Shown here: positions 7,256 to 17,911 of the stretch, one piece after another
Layout of the letters: every line of letters begins with the position of its first letter
Position numbering within the stretch: the stretch's first letter is position 1
Assembly (NCBI GenBank): GCA_018263295.1
Contig: JADFCZ010000034.1
Location: 1-50,623, forward strand
Direction of reading: 5' to 3'
Length of the DNA: 50,623 bases
Source of the DNA: Conexibacter sp.
Lineage (GTDB): Bacteria; Actinomycetota; Thermoleophilia; Solirubrobacterales; 70-9
The notes under the pieces: generated by a model
Database searches by the model: none
Told to the model about the DNA's origin: nothing
Seen by the model: the letters and a program-made list of their open reading frames with translations, nothing else
Translations under genes and position numbers: made by a program

Positions 7256-9466
7256 TCACTGGGGATCGACGTCGACCGCGAGCGTCACGCCCTTCAGCGC
7301 GGCGATCACCGCCGGATCGGCGAGCGCCCCGCGGACGGCGGCGGCGTCGCGCTCGGGCGATGCGCTCTTGATCAGCAGGCGCCGGCGGTAGCGCCCGCGG
7401 CGCCGGAATCGCGGTGCAGGCCCGAGCAGCTCGGCATCCGGCCCGAGCGCGGGGCGCAGCGCCGCGGCGACCCGCTCGCCGGCGGCGATCAGAGCCGGTT
7501 CGGCCGGCCCGGTCAGCTCGACGGCGAGCAGCGAGGAGAACGGCGGGTAGCCGAACTCGCGGCGGCGCTCGAGCTCGCCGGCGAGGAACCCGGCCGTGTC
7601 GTGGCGGGCGGCGGCGGCGATCGGCGCCGCGGCCGGAGCGAGCGTCTGCACGAGCACCCTGCCGCCGCGGTCCCCCCGGCCGCTGCGGCCGGCGAGCTGG
7701 GAGACGAGGGCGAACGTCCGCTCCTCGGCCCTGAAGTCCGGGTAACGCAGGGTCGAGTCGGCGTCGATCAGGACGCTGAGCGAGACGTCGGGGAAGTCGT
7801 GCCCCTTCGCGACCATCTGGGTCCCGACCAGGACCCCGCCACGCGCCCGCTCGAACTCGCTCAGGACACGGCCGTGGCCGCCGCGGCCGGCGACGGTGTC
7901 GGCGTCGAGCCGGAACACGGGGGCCGGCGCGGCGAGCTCGCCGACGAGGTTCTCGATCCGCTCGGTCCCGGCGCCGTGCCGGGAGATCGAGACCGACCCG
8001 CACTCCGCGCATGCCTTCGGCACCGGCTCGGTGTGGCCGCAGTGATGGCAGCCGACGACCGCGGCCCCGCGGTGCAGCACGAGCGAGACGTCGCAGTTCG
8101 GGCAGGTGACGGCGGCGCCGCAGGACCCGCAGCTCAGGTGCGGCGAGAAGCCGCGGCGGTTCAGCATCACGATCGCCTTCGCGCCCTCGTCGGCCCCGAG
8201 CCCGGCGAGGGCCTCGCGAGTGACCGGGTGCATTGGCCCCGCGGAGCCCGGCACCTCGCGCATGTCGAGGACCTCGACCGGGGGCAGCGGGCGTCCGTCG
8301 ATCCGGTCCGGGAGCTCGAGCCGGTCGAGCTCGGCCCAGCTCTCCGGCCGCGGCGTCGCGCTGCCCGCGAGGTAGACGGCGCCCGCCTCGGACGCACGGC
8401 GGCGGCCGACCGCGCGGGCGTCGTAGCGTGGGTCACCCTCCTGCTTGTAGGAGGAGTCGTGCTCCTCGTCGACGATGATCAGCCCGAGATCGGAGACTGG
8501 GGCGAAGACGGCCGAGCGCGGGCCCACGCAGACCCTGGCGGTGCCGGCGCGAAGGCGTCTCCACTCGTCGAAGCGCTCTCCCTCCGACAAGCCGGAGTGA
8601 AGGACGGCGACGGTGTCGCCGAGGCGGGCGGCGACCCGGCCGACCGTCTGCGGGGTCAGGCCGATCTCGGGGACGAGCAGAATCGCGCTGCGGCCGCGCT
8701 CGAGCGCCGCCTCGATCGCGGCGAGATACACCTCCGTCTTGCCGGAGCCGGTGACGCCGTGGAGCAGCCGCTCGCGGGCCCCGTCGCCGTCGAGGGCGGC
8801 GATCAGTGAGTCGGCGCAGGCCCGCTGGGCCGTCGAGAGGGCCGGCGCGTCGGCGACGGCGCCGACCGTGTCGATTCGCGGCGCCCGCCGGACCTCGCGG
8901 ACGCGGCGCTCGACGAGGCCGCGATCGGCCAGCGCCGCCAGGACCCCGGAGTCGGCTCCGGTCAGCTCGCGGATCCGCGGCCCCGACAGCTCCCCGTCGG
9001 CCGCCAGGCGCTCGAGGACGGCGCGCTGACGCGGACCGAGCCGGACCTCGCCGTCCCCGTCGCCGAGCGCGCCGGCGCCGGCCTCGGTGATCTGCGCGGT
9101 GCGCTCGGTGAGCGGCCGCATCGACCGCGGCTTGCGGCCCGTTCCGGAGCCCGGGGGCAGGACGAGCGCGAGCCCGCGCGGCGGCGTCGAGCAGTAGCGG
9201 TCGGCGACCCAGAGGCCGAGCCGGACCAACTCCGGGGTGGCCCCCGCCTCGATCGCCTCGATCGGCTCCGCCAGCCGCTCCGGCGGCAGCTCGCTCTCGG
9301 CCGCGACCGCGACCACCACGCCGAGCATCCGCCGGCCGCTGAAGGGGACCATCAACAGCGATCCGACGCCGACGCCGTCCGCGACCATCGCCTCGGGCAG
9401 CCGATAGTCGAAGGGGCCCTTCAGCGCCCTCGTCGTCGTCATCGGCTCGACCTTCGCGATCTCCAT
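7256..9466 (-). CDS. priA: Primosomal protein N' (PriA), replication restart protein
   Basis: PriA recognises stalled forks and reloads the replisome. The N-terminal 3'-DNA-binding domain covers about residues 1-100. The helicase core has Walker A GVTGSGKTEVYL (about residue 240) and Walker B DEEHDSSYKQEGDPRYD. Eight Cys in four pairs (CGSC, CPNC, CHHC, CAEC) form the zinc-binding insertion near residues 400-440. Residue count (736) fits a full-length protein. Many actinobacterial PriA proteins have degenerate ATPase motifs, but here the Walker A lysine and the DEEH box are intact, so helicase activity looks possible. It is divergent from the PH-domain gene and may share a short promoter region with it. 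Confidence 0.94.
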   Translation of the reverse strand: MEIAKVEPMTTTRALKGPFDYRLPEAMVADGVGVGSLLMVPFSGRRMLGVVVAVAAESELPPERLAEPIEAIEAGATPELVRLGLWVADRYCSTPPRGLALVLPPGSGTGRKPRSMRPLTERTAQITEAGAGALGDGDGEVRLGPRQRAVLERLAADGELSGPRIRELTGADSGVLAALADRGLVERRVREVRRAPRIDTVGAVADAPALSTAQRACADSLIAALDGDGARERLLHGVTGSGKTEVYLAAIEAALERGRSAILLVPEIGLTPQTVGRVAARLGDTVAVLHSGLSEGERFDEWRRLRAGTARVCVGPRSAVFAPVSDLGLIIVDEEHDSSYKQEGDPRYDARAVGRRRASEAGAVYLAGSATPRPESWAELDRLELPDRIDGRPLPPVEVLDMREVPGSAGPMHPVTREALAGLGADEGAKAIVMLNRRGFSPHLSCGSCGAAVTCPNCDVSLVLHRGAAVVGCHHCGHTEPVPKACAECGSVSISRHGAGTERIENLVGELAAPAPVFRLDADTVAGRGGHGRVLSEFERARGGVLVGTQMVAKGHDFPDVSLSVLIDADSTLRYPDFRAEERTFALVSQLAGRSGRGDRGGRVLVQTLAPAAAPIAAAARHDTAGFLAGELERRREFGYPPFSSLLAVELTGPAEPALIAAGERVAAALRPALGPDAELLGPAPRFRRRGRYRRRLLIKSASPERDAAAVRGALADPAVIAALKGVTLAVDVDPQ

Positions 9467-9513
9467 CGGAGCGCCTGAAGCTACGTCCTTTCACGGACGC
9501 TCGGCTCCCGGTA

Positions 9514-9519
9514 TATGTT
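9514..9519 (+). promoter_or_regulatory. -10-like element, leaderless promoter for the PH-domain gene
   Basis: TATGTT is followed by GCGGCC and the GTG start at 9526, with no Shine-Dalgarno sequence. The same GCGGCC-GTG arrangement recurs at 17383-17391. Confidence 0.5.
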
Positions 9520-9525
9520 GCGGCC

Positions 9526-10050
9526 GTGGCGCTGAACCTCGGACCGGGAGAGCAGGTCGTCTTCGAAGGACACCCGTCCTGGCGAGCGATCCTCGGCTTC
9601 TACCTCAAGGGAATCCTGATCGTGGGCGTGATCGCCGCGATCATCGCCCTCGTCGGCGGCGGCTCCGACGCCGTCCTGATCACGCTGATCGTCGTCGTCG
9701 GCGCCGCGATCGTCGTCCTCGTCGGCTTTCTGAGAAGGGTCTCGACCCGCTACACGATCACCACGCGGCGGCTCAACATCAAGCACGGGATCATCTCCCG
9801 CGACGTCCAGGAGACGAAGATCGAGCGCGTCCAGGACGTCAACTACCGCCAGACGCTCTACCAGCGGGTGATGCAGATCGGCGACGTCGACTTCGACACC
9901 GCCGCGCAGAACTCCGAGTCCGACTTCGTCTTCGCCGGGGTCGCCAACCCCGAGCAGGTCGTCGATCGAGTCCACCACGCGACCGAGGCCGTCGGGCCGC
10001 CGCCGCGGACGCGGTCCGAGGCCGAGACGCGTTACGACTCCGGGCTCTGA
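9526..10050 (+). CDS. Membrane protein with bacterial PH domain (DUF304/bPH2 type)
   Basis: A 174-residue protein. Residues 1-20 hold the GEQVVFEGHPSW opening typical of this family. Two hydrophobic helices (about 24-45 and 50-68) follow, then a bPH2 beta domain beginning RYTITTRRLNIKHGI and running through the conserved ERVQDVNYRQTLYQRVMQIGDV. A short charged tail closes it. The family is widespread (YdbS/YdbT-like) and its biochemical role is unsettled, so I give none. The GTG start is supported by the close -10-like element. It is convergent with the Vps62-like gene, with only 14 bases between the stops. Confidence 0.85.
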   Translation: MALNLGPGEQVVFEGHPSWRAILGFYLKGILIVGVIAAIIALVGGGSDAVLITLIVVVGAAIVVLVGFLRRVSTRYTITTRRLNIKHGIISRDVQETKIERVQDVNYRQTLYQRVMQIGDVDFDTAAQNSESDFVFAGVANPEQVVDRVHHATEAVGPPPRTRSEAETRYDSGL

Positions 10051-10064
10051 GCCCGATCACCTCC

Positions 10065-12068
10065 TCAGCCGGAACGAGCCACTCCCGGGCCTGACCAGGC
10101 CGGCGGCTGAGCTGGGCGGCGACCGAACTGCCGCGGTCGCCACGGCCGCCACGACCGGCGAGGCTTCGCCGGCTCGATCTCCGCTCGTGCCTCGAGGTCG
10201 AAGTACAGGAGCGTCGTGCCGAGCGTTACGTAGGGGATCAGCAACGCGAAGACGAGCGAGCCGAGGATGTCGATCCAGATCAGGTCGAGCGGCGTGAAGA
10301 TCAGCGCGAAGGTCAGGATCGGCCCCGCGACGGTCGAGAGGATCGCGAAGAACAGGATCGGCCGGAGCGCGTGCCACCAGCGACCCCGGACGAGCTCGGA
10401 GCTGCCGCGCAGCGACTCGCGGATCGACTTGTCGGTGAACAGGACCTCCTGCTGCACGAACGCCCAGCCGACCAGCTTCCAGACCGCCCACGGGAGCCCG
10501 ACGATGGTCAGGGCGAGCAGGACGACCCCACCCGTCGCCAGGAGCTGCGCGAAGACGACGCGCCAGACCTTCGCTCGAACCCCGCTGACGGCCGAGCGGA
10601 AGCCCGGCTCCCGGGAGGCGCAGAGATCACGGACGACGACGATGACCAGCGCGGCGACGATCGCCGAGGCGACCGGGCGGCCGAGCGTCACGATCAGGTC
10701 CGAGAGCGCCAGGTCGAGGCCGGAGTGCCCGGACGCATCGCCGGCTGCGGTGCTGCCCCCGAGCAGCCGGGCGAGGAGGTTGGTGCCGCCGACGATCACG
10801 ACCGCGACCGCGGCGATCAGGACGAGCGGCCGCCAGTGGCGGCCGTAGAGCTGCCGGGCCGCCCGCACCAGCTGACCGAACGAGCGACGGGCGCGGAGCT
10901 GCTCGAGGTCCACCGGGCCCCACTTCGTGTAGCCGACGAAGAGGCCGATCGCGATCAGCGCCACGACGAGGACCGCGATCAGGGCGATCGGCGAGCTCTC
11001 CTTGAGGTTGAACAGATCGGAGGCCTGGGCGACCGCGCCGCAGAACAGGCCCGTCACCTGCGGGCCGACGATCGAGCCGCCCGGCAACCGCGGGCTCGTC
11101 GTCCGCTGCTCCGCCATCCAGGTGAAGGGCTCGCGCCAGACCGACTTCGTCGCGGGTCCGGCCGGGCCGTTGTTGTAGCCGGATTCGAGCTGGCCCCAGT
11201 GGCCCTCGTAGCTGAGCCACTTCAGGGGGCCCCGCTCGGATGCCGCGTCCGGCAGCAGAACCGGGGTCGGACGCAGCTCGCGGAGCGGCTCGCTCGTGTT
11301 GTCGCACCCGAGCCCGGAACCGCGCTGGCCGTTCTCGACGTAGACGGTCGAGTCGTAGAAGGTCGCGTGCGAGCCGGCGGCCGGATAGACGATCGGGTGC
11401 GTACCGTCCTTTTGAACCTTGGGGTCGCTCCACGACGCCCGCTCGCCGCCGGCGTGCTGGAAGAGGATGATCTCGTCCGGCTCCCGGCTCAGCCCCTCCT
11501 CCGGGGTTTCGGCGTCGAAGCTGAGCTGCATCCCCTCCCAGTCGCTCTCGTGCAGGTCGTTGAACTCGTTGAAGTACCAGTAGAACCAGTACTGCAGGAC
11601 GAAGCCGGGATGGCCCCGCTCGCGGCCGATCCGCGCGTAGACGACCACGGGCGCCTCGTCCGCGGCGAGCTTCTCGGCGAAGTCCTTCGCGTAGGCGCAG
11701 GTGTCGCCGAGCGGGTTGCCGGGCAGGTCGAGGTAGTAGTTGTCCCCGAGGCCGGCGATGTCGGAAGCCTCCGGCCCCTGCATGACCTCCATCAGCCCCT
11801 CGCCCGGCACGTCCCTGCGCAGCGTCACCTCCGGGTTGCCGAGCACCGTCTCGACGCTCGTCGGCTGGTACTGCTCGCCCGCGGTGTCGCAGGGCGGGGT
11901 CGCCTGCTCGCGCACCATCGCGATCGGCACGTACTTCTCGGCGAGTTGCTCGGCGGCGGCGCCCGAGTCGCTCTGCGCGGCACCGGCCGGAGCTGGAGCG
12001 GCAGGCAGAAGCGCGAGGGCCAACCCGATCGCGAGTCCCGATACACGGCCATGAAACCCGGCCCACAC
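10065..12068 (-). CDS. Secreted/membrane fusion protein: Vps62-like domain plus polytopic membrane domain
   Basis: The N-terminus is a signal peptide (hydrophobic core GLAIGLALALLPAAPA, likely cut after AGAA). Residues about 50-330 resemble the Vps62-like fold: YWFYWYFNEFNDLHESDWEGMQL, usually written as HEGDWE, and a later AAGSHATFY motif. The C-terminal half has about six or seven membrane helices, with a loop rich in Arg (SLRGSSELVRGRWW) like membrane domains of the glycerophosphodiester phosphodiesterase-associated type. The predicted product would place the Vps62-like domain outside and anchor it by the membrane half. Function unknown. I prefer the GTG at 12068 to the TTG at 12077, because TAGGTT lies 7 bases before the former and overlaps the latter. 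Confidence 0.75.
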   Translation of the reverse strand: MWAGFHGRVSGLAIGLALALLPAAPAPAGAAQSDSGAAAEQLAEKYVPIAMVREQATPPCDTAGEQYQPTSVETVLGNPEVTLRRDVPGEGLMEVMQGPEASDIAGLGDNYYLDLPGNPLGDTCAYAKDFAEKLAADEAPVVVYARIGRERGHPGFVLQYWFYWYFNEFNDLHESDWEGMQLSFDAETPEEGLSREPDEIILFQHAGGERASWSDPKVQKDGTHPIVYPAAGSHATFYDSTVYVENGQRGSGLGCDNTSEPLRELRPTPVLLPDAASERGPLKWLSYEGHWGQLESGYNNGPAGPATKSVWREPFTWMAEQRTTSPRLPGGSIVGPQVTGLFCGAVAQASDLFNLKESSPIALIAVLVVALIAIGLFVGYTKWGPVDLEQLRARRSFGQLVRAARQLYGRHWRPLVLIAAVAVVIVGGTNLLARLLGGSTAAGDASGHSGLDLALSDLIVTLGRPVASAIVAALVIVVVRDLCASREPGFRSAVSGVRAKVWRVVFAQLLATGGVVLLALTIVGLPWAVWKLVGWAFVQQEVLFTDKSIRESLRGSSELVRGRWWHALRPILFFAILSTVAGPILTFALIFTPLDLIWIDILGSLVFALLIPYVTLGTTLLYFDLEARAEIEPAKPRRSWRPWRPRQFGRRPAQPPAWSGPGVARSG

Positions 12069-12075
12069 CGGGCAC

Positions 12076-12081
12076 AACCTA
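12076..12081 (-). promoter_or_regulatory. -10-like element, leaderless promoter for the Vps62-like gene
   Basis: TAGGTT on the minus strand lies 7 bases before the GTG at 12068. It helps decide the start, because the alternative TTG overlaps this element. Confidence 0.45.
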
Positions 12082-12140
12082 TCGGAGCTTCACCTTTCCG
12101 GAATCGAGATGCCGAACGGCGATGAAGAGTGGAACGCCGC

Positions 12141-13406
<1,266 letters not shown>

Positions 13407-13479
13407 CTGACTGGTTGGCCTCTCTTCGCTGGTTTCCCGCCTGATCGCTCGCCGGCGCGGTCGGCGCCGTCGGGGAATG

Positions 13480-15348
13480 CTATTCGCCGAGCGGCGAGGC
13501 GTCGATCTCCGGCTCCTGCCGCGGGCCGACGGCGATGTTCAGGTCGGTGTCGAGCCGGTCGTCACCGGCGGTCACCGCAAGCGCGGCCGCGGTCAGCGTC
13601 CGCAGGTCGGGCGCGTAGGTCGTGTAGGTCGGATCGGTCGCGAGCCCCGCCTGCTCGCCGAGGTCGAGCAGGCCGGTCAGATCCAGGAAGGCGATCATCG
13701 AAACCGACTCGGGGAAGCTCTCGGTGACGTCCTGGAACTTCTCCGACTCATCGAGCCCGCCGTCGAGCGAGCGGGCCTGCTGGATGCCGAGCGAGTCGGT
13801 CGAGATCACGAGCAGGTCGTCCCAGGTCGCGTAGGTGAGGTTCACCGCCGGACTGACCGCCAGCGACTGCGCCTGAAGGCCGGCGATCTGAATCGTCTCG
13901 AAGGACGCCGGGCCCCCGTTCTCGCGCTTCGCGAGGGCCTTCGCCACCGGGTCCTGGAACCGCGCCAGCGCCTGCCGCGCGTCCTCGGGGTCGACGTCCT
14001 CGGCGATCAGGCTCACGTACGGCGTCGCCGAGTCCGGCGTCACCCCGGGGACCTCCTCCCCGGCCCCGGCCGAAACCGGCTGCAGGGTCAGCGCCGCTTC
14101 GGAGCCGAGGAGCGGCAGGAGGTCGTCGCCGATGTCGATTCCCGCCTGTCTGCCGAGGTCGTCGGAGAGACGGCGGAAGGCGGCGACCAATCCCGGCGAG
14201 CTCGATCGGGCCTGGTCGAGGAGGCCGCCGACGCCCTCCTGGGGGTCGCCGAGGCCGAGGTAGCCGAGGGCCGCCGGTCCGACCTCGGAGGTCAGCGACG
14301 GCGTGAACGACGGAAGCGCAGCGAAGAACCCCGGAGCGGCGGAGCCGCGATCGGGGTCGAGGTCGCTGCGGACCGCGAGATGAAGGCCGCCACCGTCCGC
14401 GCTCAGCGATGCGGCGGCCCCCTCGGTCGCGCCGGAATCGACGAAGGTGTCGATCGGCGCGAGGCCGCGCGAGCCGAACAGCGCTCGAGCCCCGTCCGCC
14501 GACACGAAGGCGTAGGCGACGCGATCCTCGGGCAGCTCGTCGATCACGGCGGTCCCCTCGGCGCCGTCGAGGGTGCCGGCATCGCTCGCGAGCATCGCCT
14601 CGAGCCCTGCGCGTGACCCGAACAGCAGGAAGCCGTCGGTGACCGCCCAGGCGGCGGCGCCGCGACCGACGGAGACGTCCGTACCTTCGACCGTCGCTGT
14701 CGACTGCTTCGGGCCGAGCAGCTCGGAGGCGAACTTCTCGGCGTCGTCGGCGTCGTCGGCCTCGATCATCAGCACGCGCTCGCCGCGAAGACCTGCGGGC
14801 AGCGCCGCGAGCGCGATCTCGCCGCCCGCCCACGGCTCCACCTGACGGCCGTAGTTGACGTCGACGCCCGCGATCCCGGTGAGCGAGTCGACGGCGATCC
14901 GCGACAGCAGCGGGATCCGGCCGGCGATGCCCGAGGCGTCGGCGAACTGCTCGGACTCGGGATCGACGTCGAGGTGGGCGTAGGCGAGCGCGTCCGCGGG
15001 GACGAGGGCGATCGCGTCGTCGTCGGGCGGGCATGCGTCGCCGCCGGGGAAGCTGCACGGAGCCGCCGGGATCAGGACGAAGACGACGAGAGCGAGGACG
15101 GCGACGACGATCGCGATCGCGGCGATCCGGTGCCGGTTGGTCGGCTCCACTCCGCGCCAGGCCCCGGCGGCGCGAGTGCGCTGGGTCCGCAGCCAGGCGC
15201 CCGAGCTGCCGCTGCCCGGCCCGTGGTCGCGAAGGGCGCGCACCCTGCCCGCGAGTCCGCGGCGGCCGGCGCCGCCGAGCTGCTCCTTCGGGGTCAGCGG
15301 CGAGCGCTCGCGCGAGTCGTCCTGCCCCTTTGGCGAGTCCTCCTGCAC
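13480..15348 (-). CDS. DUF3352 domain-containing membrane-anchored protein
   Basis: A 622-residue protein: a charged cytoplasmic N-terminus of about 70 residues, one membrane helix ([21 protein letters not shown]), then a large extracytoplasmic part rich in Asp, Ala and Gly. The long repeating alpha/beta pattern fits DUF3352, a domain known mainly from Actinobacteria and Cyanobacteria with no assigned biochemical role. Phrases such as [16 protein letters not shown] right after the membrane helix are typical of it. The GTG start is supported by TATAAA six bases upstream. It lies between der and metK; I see no functional link. Confidence 0.75.
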   Translation of the reverse strand: MQEDSPKGQDDSRERSPLTPKEQLGGAGRRGLAGRVRALRDHGPGSGSSGAWLRTQRTRAAGAWRGVEPTNRHRIAAIAIVVAVLALVVFVLIPAAPCSFPGGDACPPDDDAIALVPADALAYAHLDVDPESEQFADASGIAGRIPLLSRIAVDSLTGIAGVDVNYGRQVEPWAGGEIALAALPAGLRGERVLMIEADDADDAEKFASELLGPKQSTATVEGTDVSVGRGAAAWAVTDGFLLFGSRAGLEAMLASDAGTLDGAEGTAVIDELPEDRVAYAFVSADGARALFGSRGLAPIDTFVDSGATEGAAASLSADGGGLHLAVRSDLDPDRGSAAPGFFAALPSFTPSLTSEVGPAALGYLGLGDPQEGVGGLLDQARSSSPGLVAAFRRLSDDLGRQAGIDIGDDLLPLLGSEAALTLQPVSAGAGEEVPGVTPDSATPYVSLIAEDVDPEDARQALARFQDPVAKALAKRENGGPASFETIQIAGLQAQSLAVSPAVNLTYATWDDLLVISTDSLGIQQARSLDGGLDESEKFQDVTESFPESVSMIAFLDLTGLLDLGEQAGLATDPTYTTYAPDLRTLTAAALAVTAGDDRLDTDLNIAVGPRQEPEIDASPLGE

Positions 15349-15354
15349 CTCGCG

Positions 15355-15360
15355 TTTATA
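15355..15360 (-). promoter_or_regulatory. -10-like element, leaderless promoter for the DUF3352 gene
   Basis: TATAAA on the minus strand lies 6 bases before the GTG at 15348, in an otherwise GC-rich 22-base gap after der. Confidence 0.5.
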
Positions 15361-15370
15361 TCGTCATGGC

Positions 15371-16678
15371 TCAGCCGGAGCCCCGGTCACGCCGTCTCGG
15401 CACGAAGTCGATGACGAGCGGGACCCCGTCGAGGCCGAGCGCCTCGCGAAAGCGATTCTCGAGGTAGTAGGACCAGTCGCGGTTGATCAGCGTCCGGTCG
15501 TTGACCTGGATCGCGATCCGCGGCGGCGCGTCGCCGACCTGCGCGGCGTAGTACAGCCGCAGTCGGCGACCCCGCTTCGAGGGCGGCGGGTTCCGGTCGA
15601 CGGCCTCGCCGAGGACCCGGTTGAGCTCCGGTGTGCGCGCCCGGGCCGCCCGCCGCTCGGCGAGCTCGAGGGCTTTCGGGAGCACCTTCTGGAGGTTGCG
15701 GCCGCGCAACGCCGAGATCGTGACCACCTCGGGCCGCAAGCGCAGCCGCTGCTCGATCCGGGCCTTCGCGTCGTCGAGGTCGACCTCGACGATGTCCCAC
15801 TTGTTGAGGACGACGAGAGTCGCGCAGCCGGCCTTCATCGCCAGCTCGCCGATCCGGAGGTCCTCGGCGGTGACCCCCTCGGAGGCGTCGCAGACGAGGA
15901 TCGCGACGTCGGCACGGTCCGCGGCGCGCTCGGCGCGGAGCTGCGCGTAGTAGTCGATCGTCCCGGCCACCTTCGTCCGGCGGCGGATCCCGGCGGTGTC
16001 GACGAGCAGCGCCTCGGTCCCGTCGATCTCGATCCGGGTGTCGATCGAGTCGCGGGTGGTGCCCGCGACCGGGCTGACGATCGTCCGCTCGGTGCCGAGC
16101 AGTGCGTTCAGCAGCGACGACTTGCCGACGTTCGGGCGCCCGAGGATCGCGATCCGCGGCAATTCGTCGGCATTGGTCCCATCGCCGGCCTCGCCCGCGT
16201 GGGCGGTGATGCGATCGAGCAGGTCGCCGGTGCCGAGACCGTGGGTGGCGGAGACGGCGATCGGCTCGCCGAGCCCGAGCGAGTTGAGCTCGGCCGCGAG
16301 GTGGACGTCGGCGGGGTTGTCGACCTTGTTGGCGACCACGACCACCGGCTGCGACGCCGACCGCAGCAGCGCCGCGACCTCGGCGTCGCCGGGGCCGAGC
16401 CCGGCCTTCGCGTCGACGACGTGCAGGATCACGTCGGCGTCGGCGATCGCCTCGCGGGCCTGGTGCTGGACCGACCGCGAAAGGGAGTCCTCGGCCGCGA
16501 GATCGACGCCGCCGGTGTCGATCAGGGTCAGCGGGACCCCGTTCCACTCGGTCTCGATCTCCTTGCGGTCCCTGGTCACCCCCGCCTCGGCGTGGGTGAC
16601 CGCTTCGCGCCCCCCCGCCAGGCGGTTGATCAGCGTGCTCTTGCCGGCGTTCGGGTAGCCGACGATCGCGACCTTCAC
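15371..16678 (-). CDS. der: Ribosome biogenesis GTPase Der (EngA)
   Basis: Der is a double GTPase required for 50S ribosome assembly. Two GTPase domains lie in tandem: P-loops GYPNAGKST (residues 7-15) and GRPNVGKSS (about 182-190), each with its DTxG switch (DTGG, DTAG) and NKxD specificity motif (NKVD, NKWD). A C-terminal KH-like domain follows ([22 protein letters not shown]). Length is 435 residues, normal. The GTG start overlaps the cmk stop codon by four bases (GTGA), so cmk and der are translationally coupled, as in many bacteria. Confidence 0.97.
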   Translation of the reverse strand: MKVAIVGYPNAGKSTLINRLAGGREAVTHAEAGVTRDRKEIETEWNGVPLTLIDTGGVDLAAEDSLSRSVQHQAREAIADADVILHVVDAKAGLGPGDAEVAALLRSASQPVVVVANKVDNPADVHLAAELNSLGLGEPIAVSATHGLGTGDLLDRITAHAGEAGDGTNADELPRIAILGRPNVGKSSLLNALLGTERTIVSPVAGTTRDSIDTRIEIDGTEALLVDTAGIRRRTKVAGTIDYYAQLRAERAADRADVAILVCDASEGVTAEDLRIGELAMKAGCATLVVLNKWDIVEVDLDDAKARIEQRLRLRPEVVTISALRGRNLQKVLPKALELAERRAARARTPELNRVLGEAVDRNPPPSKRGRRLRLYYAAQVGDAPPRIAIQVNDRTLINRDWSYYLENRFREALGLDGVPLVIDFVPRRRDRGSG

Positions 16679-17328
16679 GACGATGCCCCGTCGGCGAGAC
16701 CGCGCTCGCGGGCGATCGCGGCGATGCGCTCGACGACCGCGGCGACGTCGAGCCCGGTCGTGTCGAGCTCGACCGCGTCGGCGGCCAGCTCGAGCGCCCC
16801 GTGCTCGCGGCCGCGATCGCGGGCGTCGCGATCCCGCTGGGCGGCGAGGACGGCCTCGGGATCCTCCCCGGTCTCGGCCGAGCGTCGACGGGCACGCTCG
16901 TCCTCGGACGCGGTCAGATGGACCTTCAGGGGCGACTCCGGACAGACGACGGTGCCGATGTCGCGGCCCTCGGCAACCCAGGCGCCGGTTGCGACCAGCG
17001 TCCGCTGGCGGTCGACCATCGCGGTGCGGACGCCGGGGTGGACGGATACCCGGGACGCGGCGGCGGTGACGTCCGGCGTCCTGATGGCGGTTGAAACGTC
17101 CTCGGGGCCGATCGCGACCCGGCCGGGGGCGATCGACAGGTCGAGGTCGCGTGCGATCGCGGTGACCGCATCCGGGTCGTCTGGGTCGGCGCCGGCGCGC
17201 AGGGTCGCCAGGGCGACGCTGCGGTACATCGCGCCCGAGTCCAGGTACGTGAAGCCGAGGCGCTCGGCGAGCGCCCGGGCAACGGTCGATTTACCGGCCC
17301 CGGCGGGCCCGTCGATGGCGATGACCAT
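16675..17328 (-). CDS. cmk: Cytidylate kinase
   Basis: Cmk phosphorylates CMP and dCMP. The P-loop GPAGAGKST is at residues 7-15, LDSGAMYRS follows in the NMP-binding region, EGRDIGTVV in the middle, and the Arg-rich lid [14 protein letters not shown] near the end. Length is 217 residues, as expected. I use the ATG at 17328, directly before the VIAIDGP beta strand. TACTCT lies 10 bases before it, slightly outside the leaderless spacing used elsewhere. It forms an operon with der and is divergent from the small membrane protein gene. Confidence 0.95.
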   Translation of the reverse strand: MVIAIDGPAGAGKSTVARALAERLGFTYLDSGAMYRSVALATLRAGADPDDPDAVTAIARDLDLSIAPGRVAIGPEDVSTAIRTPDVTAAASRVSVHPGVRTAMVDRQRTLVATGAWVAEGRDIGTVVCPESPLKVHLTASEDERARRRSAETGEDPEAVLAAQRDRDARDRGREHGALELAADAVELDTTGLDVAAVVERIAAIARERGLADGASS

Positions 17329-17376
17329 GAGCCGGAGCAGAGTAGCCGGGTCGGCCGGGGACGTCCGGCGACCGCG

Positions 17377-17382
17377 TAGGCT
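17377..17382 (+). promoter_or_regulatory. -10-like element, leaderless promoter for the small membrane protein gene
   Basis: TAGGCT, then GCGGCC, then the GTG at 17389. The identical hexamer recurs at 25478-25483. Confidence 0.55.
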
Positions 17383-17388
17383 GCGGCC

Positions 17389-17862
17389 GTGCTGAACTTC
17401 ACGCGACACGCCGATCGGGCGATCTACGTCCTGATCGCGGTGATGGCCGTCGACGTCGCCCTCGAGGGCGTCGAGGACCAGCCGGGAAAGGTCCTCGCCT
17501 ACGTGCTCGGGGCCGCCATCGCTTTGACGCTGGCCGAGGTCTTCGCGGACCGGGTCGGGATCTCGATCCGCAGTCGCCGACCGGCGACCGAGGACGAGAT
17601 CCAGCACGAATACCGGGAGGCCGTGACCGGACTCGTGATCGCGTTCCTCCCGATCTCGATGTTCGTCCTCGCGGTGCTCGATCTGATCAGGCTCGAGCTC
17701 GCGTTCATCCTCTCGCAGTGGATCGGGTTCGGGATCCTCGCCGTCTACTCCTACGTCGCCGCGAGGGCGAGCGGCGGATCGCAGATGCGCGCGATCCTCG
17801 GCGCGATCGCGCTGACCGCGATCGGCGGCGCGCTGATCCTGCTCAATGCGCTGACGAAATAG
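17389..17862 (+). CDS. Small integral membrane protein of unknown function
   Basis: 157 residues with four predicted membrane helices (about 11-27, 37-52, 80-100, 105-122) plus a hydrophobic C-terminus. The loop after helix 2 is charged (DRVGISIRSRRPATEDE). I do not recognise the family. The start is supported by the TAGGCT element six bases upstream. The gene stands alone on the + strand between two leftward operons, aroF-tyrA-aroA and cmk-der, and a hairpin follows its stop codon. Confidence 0.7.
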   Translation: MLNFTRHADRAIYVLIAVMAVDVALEGVEDQPGKVLAYVLGAAIALTLAEVFADRVGISIRSRRPATEDEIQHEYREAVTGLVIAFLPISMFVLAVLDLIRLELAFILSQWIGFGILAVYSYVAARASGGSQMRAILGAIALTAIGGALILLNALTK

Positions 17863-17873
17863 CTGCGCGACTC

Positions 17874-17890
17874 GCAGCCCTCTGGGCTGC
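17874..17890. terminator. Hairpin between convergent genes, candidate bidirectional terminator
   Basis: The stem GCAGCCC/GGGCTGC (7 base pairs) has the loop TCT. It lies 11 bases after the + strand membrane gene and 21 bases after the aroA stop codon on the other strand. It has no T tract. Confidence 0.5.
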
Positions 17891-17911
17891 TCGACTGCGC
17901 TGCGCCGCCGT

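Noticed and set aside
13407-13479. Possible SAM riboswitch before metK
   Set aside because: The gap is only 73 bases and shows just a simple GC-rich inverted repeat, without any conserved SAM-riboswitch core I can recognise.
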